Source: Thermoplasmata archaeon (GTDB taxonomy: Archaea; Thermoplasmatota; Thermoplasmata; Lutacidiplasmatales; UBA184). Taken from it: a stretch of DNA of 64,000 nt. Positions 16,765 through 26,593 of the stretch are shown here, in pieces; within the stretch, counting starts at the first letter, position 1, and each line of letters begins with the position of its first letter. The notes beneath the pieces are model-generated. The model did not search any database. It saw nothing but the letters and a program-made list of their open reading frames with translations, and was not told the DNA's origin. The stretch is taken from positions 62,001 to 126,000 of the forward strand of contig JAKAAX010000008.1 of NCBI GenBank assembly GCA_021802125.1, given 5' to 3'. The position numbers and the translations under genes were made by a program.

Positions 16765-19700
16765 CTAGGGCACCGCCGAGCCCCCGACGATGGGCGCGTT
16801 CAGGGTCGTGCCCGCCAGCCCTCCGTAGAAGACCGCCGAGCCGAAGGTGAAGACCCCGCCGTCCGCTCCGAACAGCTCGTAACCGGTGCCCCCGGGAACC
16901 ACCGCGATCCCCACGATCGGCTTGTTCAGCGTGTGTCCCGCCATGCTGCCGAGGTTGGTGGCGTCGCCGAAGGTCCAGACGCTCCCGTCGGCCCCGACGA
17001 GCCAGTACCCCTGGCCGCTCGGCGTGGACGCCATCGCCACGACGTCCGACACGCTGACGTGGCTCCCCGGGAGCGAGCCCAGGTATGGGGCGTTCCCGAA
17101 CGCGAAGACGCCTCCGTCCGCGCCCACGAGCCAGTACCCGCCGCCCGAAGGGGTCGCCACGATCCCGACGATGTCGTGCACGCTCACCCCGTCACCGGGG
17201 AGGGAGCCCAGATACGGAGCGTTCCCGAACGCGAAGATGCCGCCGTCCGCGGCCGCGAGCCAGTACCCCTGTCCGTTGGGGGTGGCGGCGATCCCCACGA
17301 CCGGAGCGTTGAGCGTCTTGCCGCCCATCGACCCGAAGAATCCCGCGCTTCCGAAACTGAAGACGCCCCCGTCGCTCCCCACGAGCCAGTAGCCGCTCCC
17401 GTGGGGGGCGACGGCCATTCCCACGATAGGCGCGTTCAGAGAGGTACCTGCCGCCGAGCCCGCGAAGCTCGCGTTGCCGAAGCTGAAGACCCCACCGTCG
17501 GCCCCGACCATCCAGTAGCCGCTCGTCGCGATCGAGTCGACCTGCACCGTGGCCTTCTTGGAGAGCCCCGTCAGCGAGCTGGTGACGGTGAGGGTGGCCG
17601 TGTAGACCCCGGCGGAATACGTGGCGGAGGGGTTCGCAACCGAGCTCGTCGCACCGTTCCCGAGGTCCCAGAGGTACTGGTAGCTCCCGGCACCGCCGGA
17701 CACCTGGGCCGTGAACGCGACCGCCAGCGGGGCGTAGCCGCTCGCGGGGGTGGCCGCGGCCGAGAGCGACCACGCGGGAGGGGGCGGCACGACGGCCATG
17801 CCCACCATCCCGGCGTTCAGGCTCTGGCCCCCCATCGAGCCCAGGAAGGCCGCGCTCCCGAAGGAGAACACCCCGCCGTCCTTGGCCACCAGCCAGTAGC
17901 CCTGGCCGTCAGGCGCCGCGGTGATCCCCTGCACCGGGGCGTTCAGCCTCTTTCCTCCCATCGACCCGTAGAACTGTGCGCTCCCGAAGGAGAACACCCC
18001 CCCGTCCGAAGCGGCGAGCCAGTACCCCTGGCCGTTGGGCGTCGAGGCGATCCCCACCACCGGGGCGTTGAGGGAGTTGCCCCCCATGGACCCGAAGAAT
18101 CCCGCGTTGCCGAAGGCAAACACGCCCCCGTCCGCGGCGACCAGCCAGTAACCCTGGCCGGTGGGGGTCGCGGCCATCCCGACCACGGGAGCGTTGAGCG
18201 TCTTGCCGCCCATGGACCCGAAGAACCCGGCGTTGCCGAAGCTGAACACCCCGCCGTCCGCGGCCACGAGCCAGTACCCCTGGCCGTTGGGCGTCGGAGC
18301 GATCCCCACCACCGGGGCGTTGAGGGACTTGCCTCCCATCGAGCCGAAGAAGCCCGCATCCCCGTAACTGAGGACCCCGCCGTCGCTCCCGACGAGCCAG
18401 TAGCCGTGCCCGTCCGGGGTCGCGGCCATGCCGACGATGCATCCGCCGAGCGTCAGGCTCGAAGCGCTGCCGTAGAAGCCCGCGTTCCCGTAGGAGAAGA
18501 CCCCGCCGTCGGCCCCGACGAGCCAGTAGCCGGATCCCGAGAGGGACGAGAGGGACGGGCGGGAGGTCGATGCGAGCGCAGGAGCGATCGCGCTCGAACC
18601 TCCGGCCCCGGCGAGGTTCGGGCAGGGAGGAGCGGGAGCCCCTCCGCCGCCGGAGTTGCCCGTGATGTGGATGAAGTCGAAGAGCACCGCTCCTCCGCCA
18701 GGGTTGTTCCAGGCCTGCGGAGTGGTGACCACGCTCCCGGCGCCGTTCCCGTAGGAGTGCTCGGCGACGAGCCCGTTCCCCAGGTAGACCGCCGTGTGGT
18801 CCCAGGTCCCCGTCCCGGCCCACTGGTAGAGGATCAGGTCACCGGGAACGAGCCACGAGGGGAGCGAGGTGCCCGTCGCGTCCGTTGCCAGGTTGTTCGA
18901 GAGGAGGTAGGCCCTCAGGCCCGTCACGCTCGGGTTCCCGTACGCGGGAGGGACGACCGTGGGGATCGAGAGCCCGCCGGCCTCCAGCGCGAGCGAGGCA
19001 AAGTGCGTGCAGTCGTCCCCGATGCTCCCGTACTGGGCCACCACCGCGGGGGTGGAGGTTCCCTGCGGGAACCAGGCATCGCCGGAGGAGCTGACCCAGT
19101 AGTAGCCGTCGGAGCCCACGACCCCCATGTACTGGGTGGCGTAGGCGGCGGCCGCGCCACCGTTGTAGCCCGAGGTGCTCGTCCCCGCACCGCAGGAGTT
19201 GTTGGGGCATACCGAGCTCCAGGGTAGGCCCGCCTGGTTCTGGTTGAGGCCGCTGCAAGCGACGGGCCCGGTACCGGCGAAGCCCGCGGGGGCCCACGTG
19301 CAGTAAGCGCCCGAGAGGTAGCTGCCCCAGAAGTTGTAGCCGTTGACCTGGTAGTAGGCGATCGCCCATTGGAACGCGCAGGCGGGGTCGAAGTAGATCC
19401 CGCCCCAGTCCGACGAACTGCCGGACCACGCCGGGCAGGAGGAGGGGGAGTAGTCCGAGAGCGGGAACGGCCCACCCTGGGGCGGGGTCTGACCACCGGT
19501 GCCCTCCTGGAGGACCCCTTCCGCGTGGGGGCCCGGTTCGATGGCGGCGGGGTTGAACCCGCTCTCCTGGTAGGCCATCGAAACGAAGGTGACCGCGACC
19601 GGTCCGGTGAACCCGGCGGCCAGCGCGCAGTCCACCACCGCTTGGAGCGTCAGGGTCGTAGGCGCGTTGTAGAAGTTCGAATTGGGGCAACCGGCCACCG

Positions 19701-20199
19701 CTGCCGCATGGGAGCTCACCGGGTTCGTTCCGGGAGCGGGAGAGGGAGAGGGGGAGGGCGAAGGGGAGGAAGGGCCCCCTGGGCCCGAGGGGGCGGGCGA
19801 GCCGGGGAGGAACGGCAGGGAACCTCCCCCAAGAACGTGCGAGCCACCCGGCAGCGAGGAGGCGAAGGACCCCAACCCTGCTGCTCCGAGGGGGGAGAAC
19901 AGGATCATGAGGCCCAGGACCGCGGGAACGGCCCACCGTGCGGTCCGGTGCGCCTTCGCGCGCCGCGCTTCACTTCCGCGCCCTTCGGTCTCCTCAGACG
20001 GACCGCTCGAGTGGGTCTCGAGGGCCCCGTACCCTTCGGACCCATCGGGGGCGGGAGGGGCACCAGGGGAGGCCACAGGCTCGAGCTCCGGTTCCGGGGC
20101 GGGGTTCAGGAGGGCCTTCCGGGACCACGTGGGAGAGGGGAGCCCGTCGTCAAGTGTCGCCGTCGGGGGCGCAGGGGGTTCCTGCACGGGAGCGCTCAT
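16765..20199 (-). CDS. Membrane-anchored peptidoglycan-hydrolase-like protein with GYW repeats
   Basis: A 1144-residue protein. Residues 1-88 are a charged, Pro-rich cytoplasmic segment; 90-110 is a transmembrane helix; 130-160 is a Pro/Ser linker. Residues about 175-330 resemble a lysozyme/SLT transglycosylase domain, with a candidate catalytic Glu212 in MAYQESGFNP and FDPACAFQWAIAYY. Residues about 345-500 resemble the Amidase_6/NlpC-like cysteine amidase fold, with Cys397 in DDCTHFASLAL, His468 in WDHTAVYLG and His481. From about 555 onward there are twelve GYWLVGADGG-type repeats interrupted by one PKD domain. This domain order is familiar from actinobacterial murein hydrolases. An archaeon without murein would presumably act on bacterial walls. 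It follows the STAND ATPase gene on the same strand. Confidence 0.85.
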   Translation of the reverse strand: MSAPVQEPPAPPTATLDDGLPSPTWSRKALLNPAPEPELEPVASPGAPPAPDGSEGYGALETHSSGPSEETEGRGSEARRAKAHRTARWAVPAVLGLMILFSPLGAAGLGSFASSLPGGSHVLGGGSLPFLPGSPAPSGPGGPSSPSPSPSPSPAPGTNPVSSHAAAVAGCPNSNFYNAPTTLTLQAVVDCALAAGFTGPVAVTFVSMAYQESGFNPAAIEPGPHAEGVLQEGTGGQTPPQGGPFPLSDYSPSSCPAWSGSSSDWGGIYFDPACAFQWAIAYYQVNGYNFWGSYLSGAYCTWAPAGFAGTGPVACSGLNQNQAGLPWSSVCPNNSCGAGTSTSGYNGGAAAAYATQYMGVVGSDGYYWVSSSGDAWFPQGTSTPAVVAQYGSIGDDCTHFASLALEAGGLSIPTVVPPAYGNPSVTGLRAYLLSNNLATDATGTSLPSWLVPGDLILYQWAGTGTWDHTAVYLGNGLVAEHSYGNGAGSVVTTPQAWNNPGGGAVLFDFIHITGNSGGGGAPAPPCPNLAGAGGSSAIAPALASTSRPSLSSLSGSGYWLVGADGGVFSYGNAGFYGSASSLTLGGCIVGMAATPDGHGYWLVGSDGGVLSYGDAGFFGSMGGKSLNAPVVGIAPTPNGQGYWLVAADGGVFSFGNAGFFGSMGGKTLNAPVVGMAATPTGQGYWLVAADGGVFAFGNAGFFGSMGGNSLNAPVVGIASTPNGQGYWLAASDGGVFSFGSAQFYGSMGGKRLNAPVQGITAAPDGQGYWLVAKDGGVFSFGSAAFLGSMGGQSLNAGMVGMAVVPPPPAWSLSAAATPASGYAPLAVAFTAQVSGGAGSYQYLWDLGNGATSSVANPSATYSAGVYTATLTVTSSLTGLSKKATVQVDSIATSGYWMVGADGGVFSFGNASFAGSAAGTSLNAPIVGMAVAPHGSGYWLVGSDGGVFSFGSAGFFGSMGGKTLNAPVVGIAATPNGQGYWLAAADGGIFAFGNAPYLGSLPGDGVSVHDIVGIVATPSGGGYWLVGADGGVFAFGNAPYLGSLPGSHVSVSDVVAMASTPSGQGYWLVGADGSVWTFGDATNLGSMAGHTLNKPIVGIAVVPGGTGYELFGADGGVFTFGSAVFYGGLAGTTLNAPIVGGSAVP
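16768..18537 (-). repeat. Twelve coding repeats of about 42 residues (GYW repeats)
   Basis: Two blocks of six repeats are separated by a PKD domain (about 17530-17790). Each unit runs GYWLVxxDGGVFxFG, then NAGFFGSMGG, then LNAPVVGIAxTPxGQ. DNA identity between adjacent units is high, so recent expansion or gene conversion is likely. The units resemble beta-propeller or wall-binding repeats of secreted actinobacterial enzymes. Confidence 0.9.
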
Positions 20200-20267
20200 C
20201 GGCTGAGGTTAGGGGTGGACCCCCCACTTGAGGAGGTCCCGCATGTATGTCGGAGCGACGCGGTCTC

Positions 20268-20285
20268 GAGGGTCATAGGACCCTC
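20268..20285 (-). terminator. Hairpin between the ATPase and hydrolase genes
   Basis: GAGGGTC-ATAG-GACCCTC forms a 7-bp stem with a 4-nt loop, 18 bp downstream of the ATPase stop at 20304 and 68 bp before the hydrolase start. It may attenuate readthrough. There is no T-run. Confidence 0.35.
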
Positions 20286-20303
20286 TGCCCATCGCCCCCC
20301 TGC

Positions 20304-23300
20304 TCATCCGGAGGCCGTGCGCGCGCGTTCCGCGACGATGGAAAGCCCCGCAGGCGTCGTTCGGTAGGCCTTGAGCCTCCGGCCGTGCCCTTCGATGGGC
20401 CGGACCTCGGCGACGACCAGCCCGCGCTCCTGAAGGCGGGAGAGGGTCTTCGCGAACCGGGCCTGCGGCAGACCGAGCGCCCGGGAGATCCCCCCCTGGG
20501 TCAGCGCCGGAGCTGCCGTTCGCAGCTCTTCGGACCCGGAGCCCTGGTGCCGGGCGAGATGCTCCAGGATCTTCTGAGCCAGGGGGGCCTTGCTCTGCGC
20601 CCGGGCCCCTGGAGGGGTCCCCCCGCGGTGCGGAGGTGGACTGACCGTGCCCCGGACCGCCGGCGCCGGGCCGTTCCACCGGTGGGCGGCCTCCCGGCGT
20701 CGGGGGTCGACCCCGGAGGACCTCCAGAGCTGCTCGGCAGCCGCCCGTAGAGCTCGGACGGTCCCCGCGGGAGCTCCCGTCCTCTCCGCCCACTCCGACT
20801 GGGCCCAGACGACCTCCGCCTCGGCGAACGGGTTGCGGGCCGCGTGCGCCTCCTCCCGCGCCTCCTCGAAGCTCGCCTGGACGGCGGACGCCGGTTCCTT
20901 GACCGCCTTGGCGAGGCTGCGGGCCCATCCCGCGAGGTAGCGTTCGGAGGGGGAGAGCGAGCCGTGCAGTCCCCGCTCGACCTCTCCGATCCGACGCAGG
21001 GCGTTCTCCGCCGCTCCCGTCTCGGCCTCGGCGCGTGCCAATCGCAACTGCAAGGGAGGGGTGGACTCCCGGTCTCCGAGCTCGAGGTAGATCTCGAGGG
21101 CCTGGGAGAAACGGTCGCGCGCCTCTCCCGGACGGCGGGCCAGGGCGAGGATGTCGCCCTGGCGCTGGGCGGCGAGGGCGATGCCTCTCTTGAGGTCGAA
21201 ACGGCGAGCGAGCGCCAGCATCTCCTCGGACCGGCCCCAGGCGAGGTCCATCTCTCCGAGGTCCGCCTCGACGTTCGCCACGTTGCCCAGCGTGATCACG
21301 ATGTTGTTCACCGAGCCGGAGCGACGGTACTGCTCGAGGGCCTCCAGCGTCACGGCCCTCGATTCCTGGACGGCCCCCCGGAGGCTCGCCAGCATCCCCT
21401 GGAGCTCCAGCGCGAGGCCCAGGAGACGGGCGTCGTCAAGCTCCCGCGCCACCGCAAGGGCCCGGGCGAGGTCCTGCTGGGCCTCCGTCTGGCGCTCCTG
21501 GAAGGCGAGACACCAGCCGGCGCAGTACGAGGCGCGGCCGAGCTCCCACCGCTCGGAGGTCCCCTCGAGGAGACGTTGGGCCTCCTGCGCCTTCTCGAGC
21601 GCCTTGGGAACGTTCCCTTCTCGGATCAGCAGGTTCGTCCAGGTGAGCGCGAGGCGTCCTCGCAGCGCCTGGGAGACCTCGGGCGAGGGACCCTTGGGAA
21701 CGCTCCCCAGCTCCCGGGACAGACGTTCGAGCTCGGCCCGTCCCTCCTTCGGGGCGCGCACCACGTCCATCCACGCCAGGCGTTCGGCGATCTCCCAGCG
21801 GAGGGGGCCGTGGGGAGCCTCCTCGAGAAGCCGGGCGAGGAGCCGCCGCACGACCGGATGGACGCCGATGGAGCGAACCATCCGCTGCACGAGCGCGAAC
21901 CGCTCCGCGACCGAGGAGGTGGCGGGGACCCCTTGGGCCGTGTCCACCTCGACCCAGGCGTTGTTCCAACGCTCGAACGCCTCCGCATCCTGCATGGTGA
22001 GGGCGAGCTCCATCGCCTGACGGGTCCAGCGGAGCGCCTCCTCGGCGATCCCCGCCTCCTTCCAGAGCCGCGCGAGGAGCGGGGCGTCCCCCGGTCGCTG
22101 CTTCGTGAGCCACTCCGCGAGCCGGCGGGCGCCCTCGGCCCGCTCGGGAGCGGGCATCTCCTCGACCACCGTCTGCCAGAGGAGGGCGTGCGCGAAGGCG
22201 AACCCGCCTCCGCTCCCGCCCAGGCGGACGAGCAATCCCCCCTCCCCCGAGAGGCGGGAGAGGTCGCTCTCGACCTCGGAGGTCGGGCGGGAGAGGGCCC
22301 CGGCGACCTCGGAGGAGTCGAAGCGGGCCCCGAGCAGGGCGGCGGTCCGCAGCGCCTCCCGCACCGTGGGGGGAAGACCGACGAGCCGCGAGAGCAGGAC
22401 CCGCGCCAGTGCGGGAGGCACCCGGTCCGTGGAACGGGGGCCGGCGGCGACGGCCCCCTCCCAGCCAGGAGGGACGATGAGGGTCCAACGACCTCGCTCG
22501 CGACGCGCGAACCCCTCCCTCTGCATCTCCCGCAGCATCTCGGAGAGGAGCAGGGGATTCCCGCCGCTCCGCTCCAGGAGCAGCTTGAACGGGCGGGACT
22601 CCGCCGGGGTTGCGACCGGACCGCCGAGGACCGCCTCCGCGAGCCGGAACGCGGCCCGGGAAGGGAGCGAGGCCAGGCGAAGGACCGATCGAGGGTCCGA
22701 GCGCTTCGCCTCGTCGATGAGGTCCTCGATGCCGCGCCATCGCTCCTCGGCTCCCGTGCCCCCCGGGCCCTCATACCGCGCGGCGGCGAGCACGACCACG
22801 GGGAGGTGCCGGGCGTTCCGGCAGAGGAAGCGCGCCCCTTGGAGGGAGGCCAGGTCCGCCCACTGCAGGTCGTCCAGGATGAGCAGCTGAGGGGCGTGAC
22901 GGGACCTTGACTCGAGACGACGAAGGTAGGAGAGAAGGGCCGTCGCTTCCGGCACGGCGGGGGGACCCCTTCGGGACAGCGTGAGGCCGATCGGCAGCGC
23001 GTCCCTGAGCGACGCGGGGCCTTCGGGCTCGAGGCCGGGGTCGGACCCGGACCCGGCGGAGCCGCTCGCCCCTGCCGGGTCCTCATCCTCTTCGAGAGCG
23101 ACAGCGGCCGCGGCCATCGCCATCAGCGCAGCGGGTCGGGGGACCTCGGGGTTCCCCGGGGGAGCGTGCGCGCCCTCCTGAGCTTCGCTCCGACCGGTCT
23201 CTCCCGTTCCGCTCGGGCTCGGGCCCGGGCCCGTCGCCCTATCGGACCCCGGTAGGAGCTGCTCGAGGAGGAAGAAGGGGGCCGTCCAACCTTCGATCGC

Positions 23301-23537
23301 GTAACCCCGGTGGACCTCGAACCCCAGTTCGGAGGCGACGCGCGCACCCTCCGCTAGGAGGTGGGACTTGCCGATGCCGCTCGGTCCCAGGAGGAGGACC
23401 AGCGCGCCGAGGCCGTCCTTCGCCTGGGCGAGAGTGTCGGAGAGGAACTTCAGCTCGGCATGGCGTCCCAGCGCGAGGCTCGGTGCGCGTCCACCGTGGA
23501 GATCGGCCTTACCGGCACTGGTGGCACGAGGAGCCAC
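20304..23537 (-). CDS. STAND-type AAA ATPase with TPR region and C-terminal winged helix
   Basis: A 1077-residue putative transcription regulator. Walker A (LGPSGIGKS) is at about 50-58 and Walker B (LLILDDLQWADL) at about 217-228, separated by a low-complexity acidic insertion. An AAA_16/STAND helical region follows, then a long TPR-like superhelix (about 500-960). The C-terminal 90 residues form a winged helix (GISRALGLPQARFAKTLSRLQERGLV). The MalT/LuxR-like plan implies ATP- and ligand-dependent DNA binding, but with a MarR-like HTH. I chose GTG 23537: it has GGAGGGG just upstream, lies 28 nt from a TATATC box, and avoids overlap with the preceding gene. The peptidoglycan-hydrolase-like gene lies directly downstream and is a candidate target. 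Confidence 0.82.
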   Translation of the reverse strand: MAPRATSAGKADLHGGRAPSLALGRHAELKFLSDTLAQAKDGLGALVLLLGPSGIGKSHLLAEGARVASELGFEVHRGYAIEGWTAPFFLLEQLLPGSDRATGPGPSPSGTGETGRSEAQEGAHAPPGNPEVPRPAALMAMAAAAVALEEDEDPAGASGSAGSGSDPGLEPEGPASLRDALPIGLTLSRRGPPAVPEATALLSYLRRLESRSRHAPQLLILDDLQWADLASLQGARFLCRNARHLPVVVLAAARYEGPGGTGAEERWRGIEDLIDEAKRSDPRSVLRLASLPSRAAFRLAEAVLGGPVATPAESRPFKLLLERSGGNPLLLSEMLREMQREGFARRERGRWTLIVPPGWEGAVAAGPRSTDRVPPALARVLLSRLVGLPPTVREALRTAALLGARFDSSEVAGALSRPTSEVESDLSRLSGEGGLLVRLGGSGGGFAFAHALLWQTVVEEMPAPERAEGARRLAEWLTKQRPGDAPLLARLWKEAGIAEEALRWTRQAMELALTMQDAEAFERWNNAWVEVDTAQGVPATSSVAERFALVQRMVRSIGVHPVVRRLLARLLEEAPHGPLRWEIAERLAWMDVVRAPKEGRAELERLSRELGSVPKGPSPEVSQALRGRLALTWTNLLIREGNVPKALEKAQEAQRLLEGTSERWELGRASYCAGWCLAFQERQTEAQQDLARALAVARELDDARLLGLALELQGMLASLRGAVQESRAVTLEALEQYRRSGSVNNIVITLGNVANVEADLGEMDLAWGRSEEMLALARRFDLKRGIALAAQRQGDILALARRPGEARDRFSQALEIYLELGDRESTPPLQLRLARAEAETGAAENALRRIGEVERGLHGSLSPSERYLAGWARSLAKAVKEPASAVQASFEEAREEAHAARNPFAEAEVVWAQSEWAERTGAPAGTVRALRAAAEQLWRSSGVDPRRREAAHRWNGPAPAVRGTVSPPPHRGGTPPGARAQSKAPLAQKILEHLARHQGSGSEELRTAAPALTQGGISRALGLPQARFAKTLSRLQERGLVVAEVRPIEGHGRRLKAYRTTPAGLSIVAERARTASG

Positions 23538-23561
23538 GTCCCCTCCGAGCCCGCGGGGAGC

Positions 23562-23567
23562 GATATA
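23562..23567 (-). promoter_or_regulatory. TATA box for the ATPase gene
   Basis: TATATC on the minus strand, 28 nt before the GTG at 23537 and just after the stop of the 5-formyl-THF cyclo-ligase gene. It indicates a promoter of its own inside the gene pair. Confidence 0.55.
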
Positions 23568-23589
23568 CCTCTCGACCGCCCGACGGCGC

Positions 23590-24405
23590 TCAGAAGCTCG
23601 ACGGTGGCGGACCGCTCGACCCGCCGCCGCCGTATAGGGCGGTGCGGCGCGCACGCTCCCGGGCCGACATCCACTTGGAGAGCCACGAGACCTCCGACCG
23701 GGTCGCCTCCGTGAGCTCCTCGGGCACGACGCCTCGAGGTCGTCCTAGCGTGGTCGGGAAGCGCAAGAGCCGGGTGGGGGTCGCGGCGAGGTCCAGGGGG
23801 ACGTCGTGGGGGAGGACCGGCAGGAGGGAGGTCTTCGTCTGCAGGTCGTGAACGGTGGTCACGATGCGTGTGGCGGGGGTGACCTTCTCGGCCTCGGACA
23901 GGAGCCCCCACTCGAGGTCGGAGAACCCGCCCCCTTTCCCGATACGCTCCCCGCGGGACCCCACGACGACGCTCCCCGCCAGGACCAGGTCGATCGGGGG
24001 GACGTCCTCAGGCGTGAGCGGGCGCCCGCGGCTCAGGGCCTCCTGGATCGTCGGCACCGCGTGGCTACCTTCCGGGAAGAGGCGGAAGCAGGTCGGTTCC
24101 TTCAGCCGAGGCACCGCCATGACCAGGGCCTTCCCCTGACGGAGCGCGAGCGCACGGAGAGGCAGCTGGGGGGCGTCCGGGTTCGCCTTCACGACCTTGG
24201 CGGCGCGGAACTCCGGGGTCTCCGCCAGGCGCTCCGCCGCCTCCTTCGCACCTTCGAAATTGGGGATCCTGTCGTGGGGCGGGAAGGGGAAGCGGGCCAC
24301 CCCCTCCGACTGCAGACGGTCCCAGGCCTCTCTCCGAAGCCGCGCCTTCTCCCCCTCGAGGCGGCGCCGGTCCGCCTCGCCCAGCGCGGGTGGGATCCCG
24401 GGCAT
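23590..24405 (-). CDS. 5-formyltetrahydrofolate cyclo-ligase family protein
   Basis: A 271-residue member of the 5-FTHF cyclo-ligase family (COG0212), which converts 5-formyl-THF to 5,10-methenyl-THF with ATP. The family signature ERIGKGGGFSDLEW is at about 158-172. The N-terminal AWDRLQ and the Lys/Arg-rich phosphate-binding region are present. It is longer than bacterial forms (about 190), as usual for archaeal members, which may act on other C1 pterins. The C-terminal 20 residues (GGGGSSGPPPSSF) look unstructured. Start ATG 24405, divergent from topoisomerase VI B. Confidence 0.85.
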   Translation of the reverse strand: MPGIPPALGEADRRRLEGEKARLRREAWDRLQSEGVARFPFPPHDRIPNFEGAKEAAERLAETPEFRAAKVVKANPDAPQLPLRALALRQGKALVMAVPRLKEPTCFRLFPEGSHAVPTIQEALSRGRPLTPEDVPPIDLVLAGSVVVGSRGERIGKGGGFSDLEWGLLSEAEKVTPATRIVTTVHDLQTKTSLLPVLPHDVPLDLAATPTRLLRFPTTLGRPRGVVPEELTEATRSEVSWLSKWMSARERARRTALYGGGGSSGPPPSSF

Positions 24406-24526
24406 CGGGTCACTCCCCCCGGGGCTCGGCCAGGAGGGGCCGGCCGGGGTGGGATGGGGGCGTCCCCAGAAGGGACCGCCGGCGCTCCGGGTAGGCCTTC
24501 ACCAGCGGTTCCGATAAAGGGGAGCG

Positions 24527-24534
24527 CTTTTTAC
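24527..24534 (+). promoter_or_regulatory. TATA box for topoisomerase VI genes
   Basis: CTTTTTAC centred 26 nt before the GTG at 24557, which predicts a leaderless mRNA for the topoisomerase VI pair. Confidence 0.6.
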
Positions 24535-24556
24535 CTCTCGCTAGGTCGCGCAGAAC

Positions 24557-26593
24557 GTGCCATCGAAGAGCTTGGCCGAGGAGCTCGCCTCCAAGCAGAA
24601 GGCCATCTCCATCGGGGAGTTCTTCGAAAGGAACCGCCAGATCCTGGGGTTCGACAACCCCTCTCGGGCGCTCCTCACCACCGTGAAGGAGTGCGTGGAC
24701 AACTCCGCCGACGCCTGCGAGGAGGCGGGGATCCTCCCGGACCTCCTGGTGGAGATCACCAAGGTCTCCGAGGAGCGGCTCAAGGTCGTCGTGGAGGACA
24801 ACGGCCCCGGCATCGTCCGTCGTCAGCTCCCGAACGTCTTCGGGCGGTTGCTCTACGGCTCACGTTTCCACTCCAACCGTCAGGCCCGCGGGCAACAGGG
24901 AATCGGGGTCTCGGCCGCCGTGCTCTACGCGGGGCTCACCACGGCCACCCCCGTGCACGTCGTCTCCAAGGTCGAGGAGGACCCCGCGGCCAACGTGGTC
25001 GACCTGTTCCTGGACACTCAGAAGAACCAGGCCCGGTTGGTCAAGGAGGACGTCCTGGCCTGGGACCGCCCGCACGGCACGCGCGTCGAGCTGACGCTCA
25101 AGGCCCGCTACCAGAGGGGCCGCCAGTCCCCCTACGAGTACCTGAAGGGGACCGCGATCGTCAATCCCCACGCGCGGATCGTCCTGGTGGAACCCGACGG
25201 GACCCGGACCACCTGGGAGCGCGCCTCTCCCGACCTTCCTCCGCTCGCCAAGGAGATCCCGCCGCATCCACACGGGCTGGAACTGGGGGAGCTCGACTCG
25301 ATGCTCCGCCGGAGCTCCTCGAAGACCCTGCTCCAGTTCCTTACCGCGGACCTCTCGGGGATCAGCCGGCGGGGGATCCAGGACGTCCTGCAGAAAGGAG
25401 GGTTCACCGGTCGGGAACGCCCCGACGGCTTCGCCGGAGAGCGTGTCGAGCAGCTCCTCGCCGCGCTCAAGGACACCCCGATGGCGACGCCCTCGGCGGA
25501 ATGCCTCTCGCCCATCGGCCCGATGCTGATCAAGCGCGGGCTAAAGAACGTCCTGGGGACGCTGCGACCGGAGTTCTACTCCCCGCCCGTGAGCCGTCCC
25601 CCGAAGGTCCACGCCGGATGTCCCTTCGTGGTGGAGGTCGGGCTGGTCTACGGCGGAGACCTGCCGTCGGACCAGTCCATCCAGCTCCTCCGCTTCGCGA
25701 ACCGGGTCCCGCTGCTCTTCCAGCAGGGCGCCTGCGCCATCACCCAGACGGTGGCAGAGATGGACTGGCACCGCTACGGCCTGGAGCAGAAGAGCGGAGC
25801 CGTACCGGTGGGACCGGTGATCCTCCTCGTCCACGTTGCCTCCACCAAGGTCCCGTTCACCTCCGAGGCGAAGGAGGCCGTCGCCCAGACGGAGGACATC
25901 ACCCGCGAGATCGAGCTCGCGGTCCAGGCCGCGGCGCGCAACATGAAGCTCCACCTCTCGCGGCGGACCCGCCGCGACCAGGCGATGGAGAAGTTCACCA
26001 TCATCCAGAAGATCCTCCCGAAGATGGCGGAGAAGGCGAGCGGGATCGTCGACAAGCCCGTGCCCGACCTCACCCGGGTGATCACCCGGATCATGGACGT
26101 CGTGGCGGTCGAAGCACGCGGGAGCGGGGAGGACCCGACCAAGCCCTCGGAGAAGACCCTCCTCACGCTGACCAACTACACGTCCCGTAACCGTCCGATC
26201 GAGCTCTTCCTCGAGGTCCCCCTGGAGGCCGTCAAGGAGGGCTTCTCGGCGGATCCCAAGCCCGAGACCCTCAGCACGGAGCTCGGCCGCGTCACCTTCC
26301 CCCTCCAGAGGCTTTCGCCGAACGCGAAGGTGACCTACACGCTCACCTGGCCGAAGCCGGAGAAGCTCGAGCCGGACGACGTGGACGTCTTCGTCGCCGG
26401 GGTCGACGAGGCCCATCTGCTCGGAGCGGACCCGCTGCCCGGAGACTGGGACGTACGGCTCCCCGCCGCGCTCGTGGAGGCCGCCGAGGACGCCCAGATC
26501 GCCGCCGCGCGACCCGCCGCGACCGCCGAAGGGGAGGAGGAGGTGGATTACGATGCCGCCGAAAAGAAAGAGTCCTTCGTCGACGAAGAGTAG
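24557..26593 (+). CDS. top6B: DNA topoisomerase VI subunit B
   Basis: A 678-residue GHKL ATPase subunit of the type IIB topoisomerase, which relaxes and decatenates DNA with subunit A. ATP-site motifs are visible: [14 protein letters not shown] (N box, about 42-55), VVEDNGPGI (G1, about 79-87), and [16 protein letters not shown] (G2 lid, about 112-127). A helix-2-turn-helix region ([17 protein letters not shown]) and a transducer domain with switch-like [14 protein letters not shown] follow. The C-terminus has an Ig-like extension and an acidic tail. The GTG start is 26 nt from a TATA box. It overlaps top6A by 41 bp. Confidence 0.97.
   Translation: MPSKSLAEELASKQKAISIGEFFERNRQILGFDNPSRALLTTVKECVDNSADACEEAGILPDLLVEITKVSEERLKVVVEDNGPGIVRRQLPNVFGRLLYGSRFHSNRQARGQQGIGVSAAVLYAGLTTATPVHVVSKVEEDPAANVVDLFLDTQKNQARLVKEDVLAWDRPHGTRVELTLKARYQRGRQSPYEYLKGTAIVNPHARIVLVEPDGTRTTWERASPDLPPLAKEIPPHPHGLELGELDSMLRRSSSKTLLQFLTADLSGISRRGIQDVLQKGGFTGRERPDGFAGERVEQLLAALKDTPMATPSAECLSPIGPMLIKRGLKNVLGTLRPEFYSPPVSRPPKVHAGCPFVVEVGLVYGGDLPSDQSIQLLRFANRVPLLFQQGACAITQTVAEMDWHRYGLEQKSGAVPVGPVILLVHVASTKVPFTSEAKEAVAQTEDITREIELAVQAAARNMKLHLSRRTRRDQAMEKFTIIQKILPKMAEKASGIVDKPVPDLTRVITRIMDVVAVEARGSGEDPTKPSEKTLLTLTNYTSRNRPIELFLEVPLEAVKEGFSADPKPETLSTELGRVTFPLQRLSPNAKVTYTLTWPKPEKLEPDDVDVFVAGVDEAHLLGADPLPGDWDVRLPAALVEAAEDAQIAAARPAATAEGEEEVDYDAAEKKESFVDEE

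Noticed and set aside
16768..18537. Regularly spaced DNA repeats that could suggest a CRISPR-like or satellite array
   Set aside because: The period is about 126 bp, lies wholly within a coding frame and matches a protein repeat.
16213..19227. Long plus-strand open frame antisense to the GYW-repeat protein, itself repetitive
   Set aside because: Its repeats are the reverse-strand image of the GYW repeats; no start signal or domain of its own.
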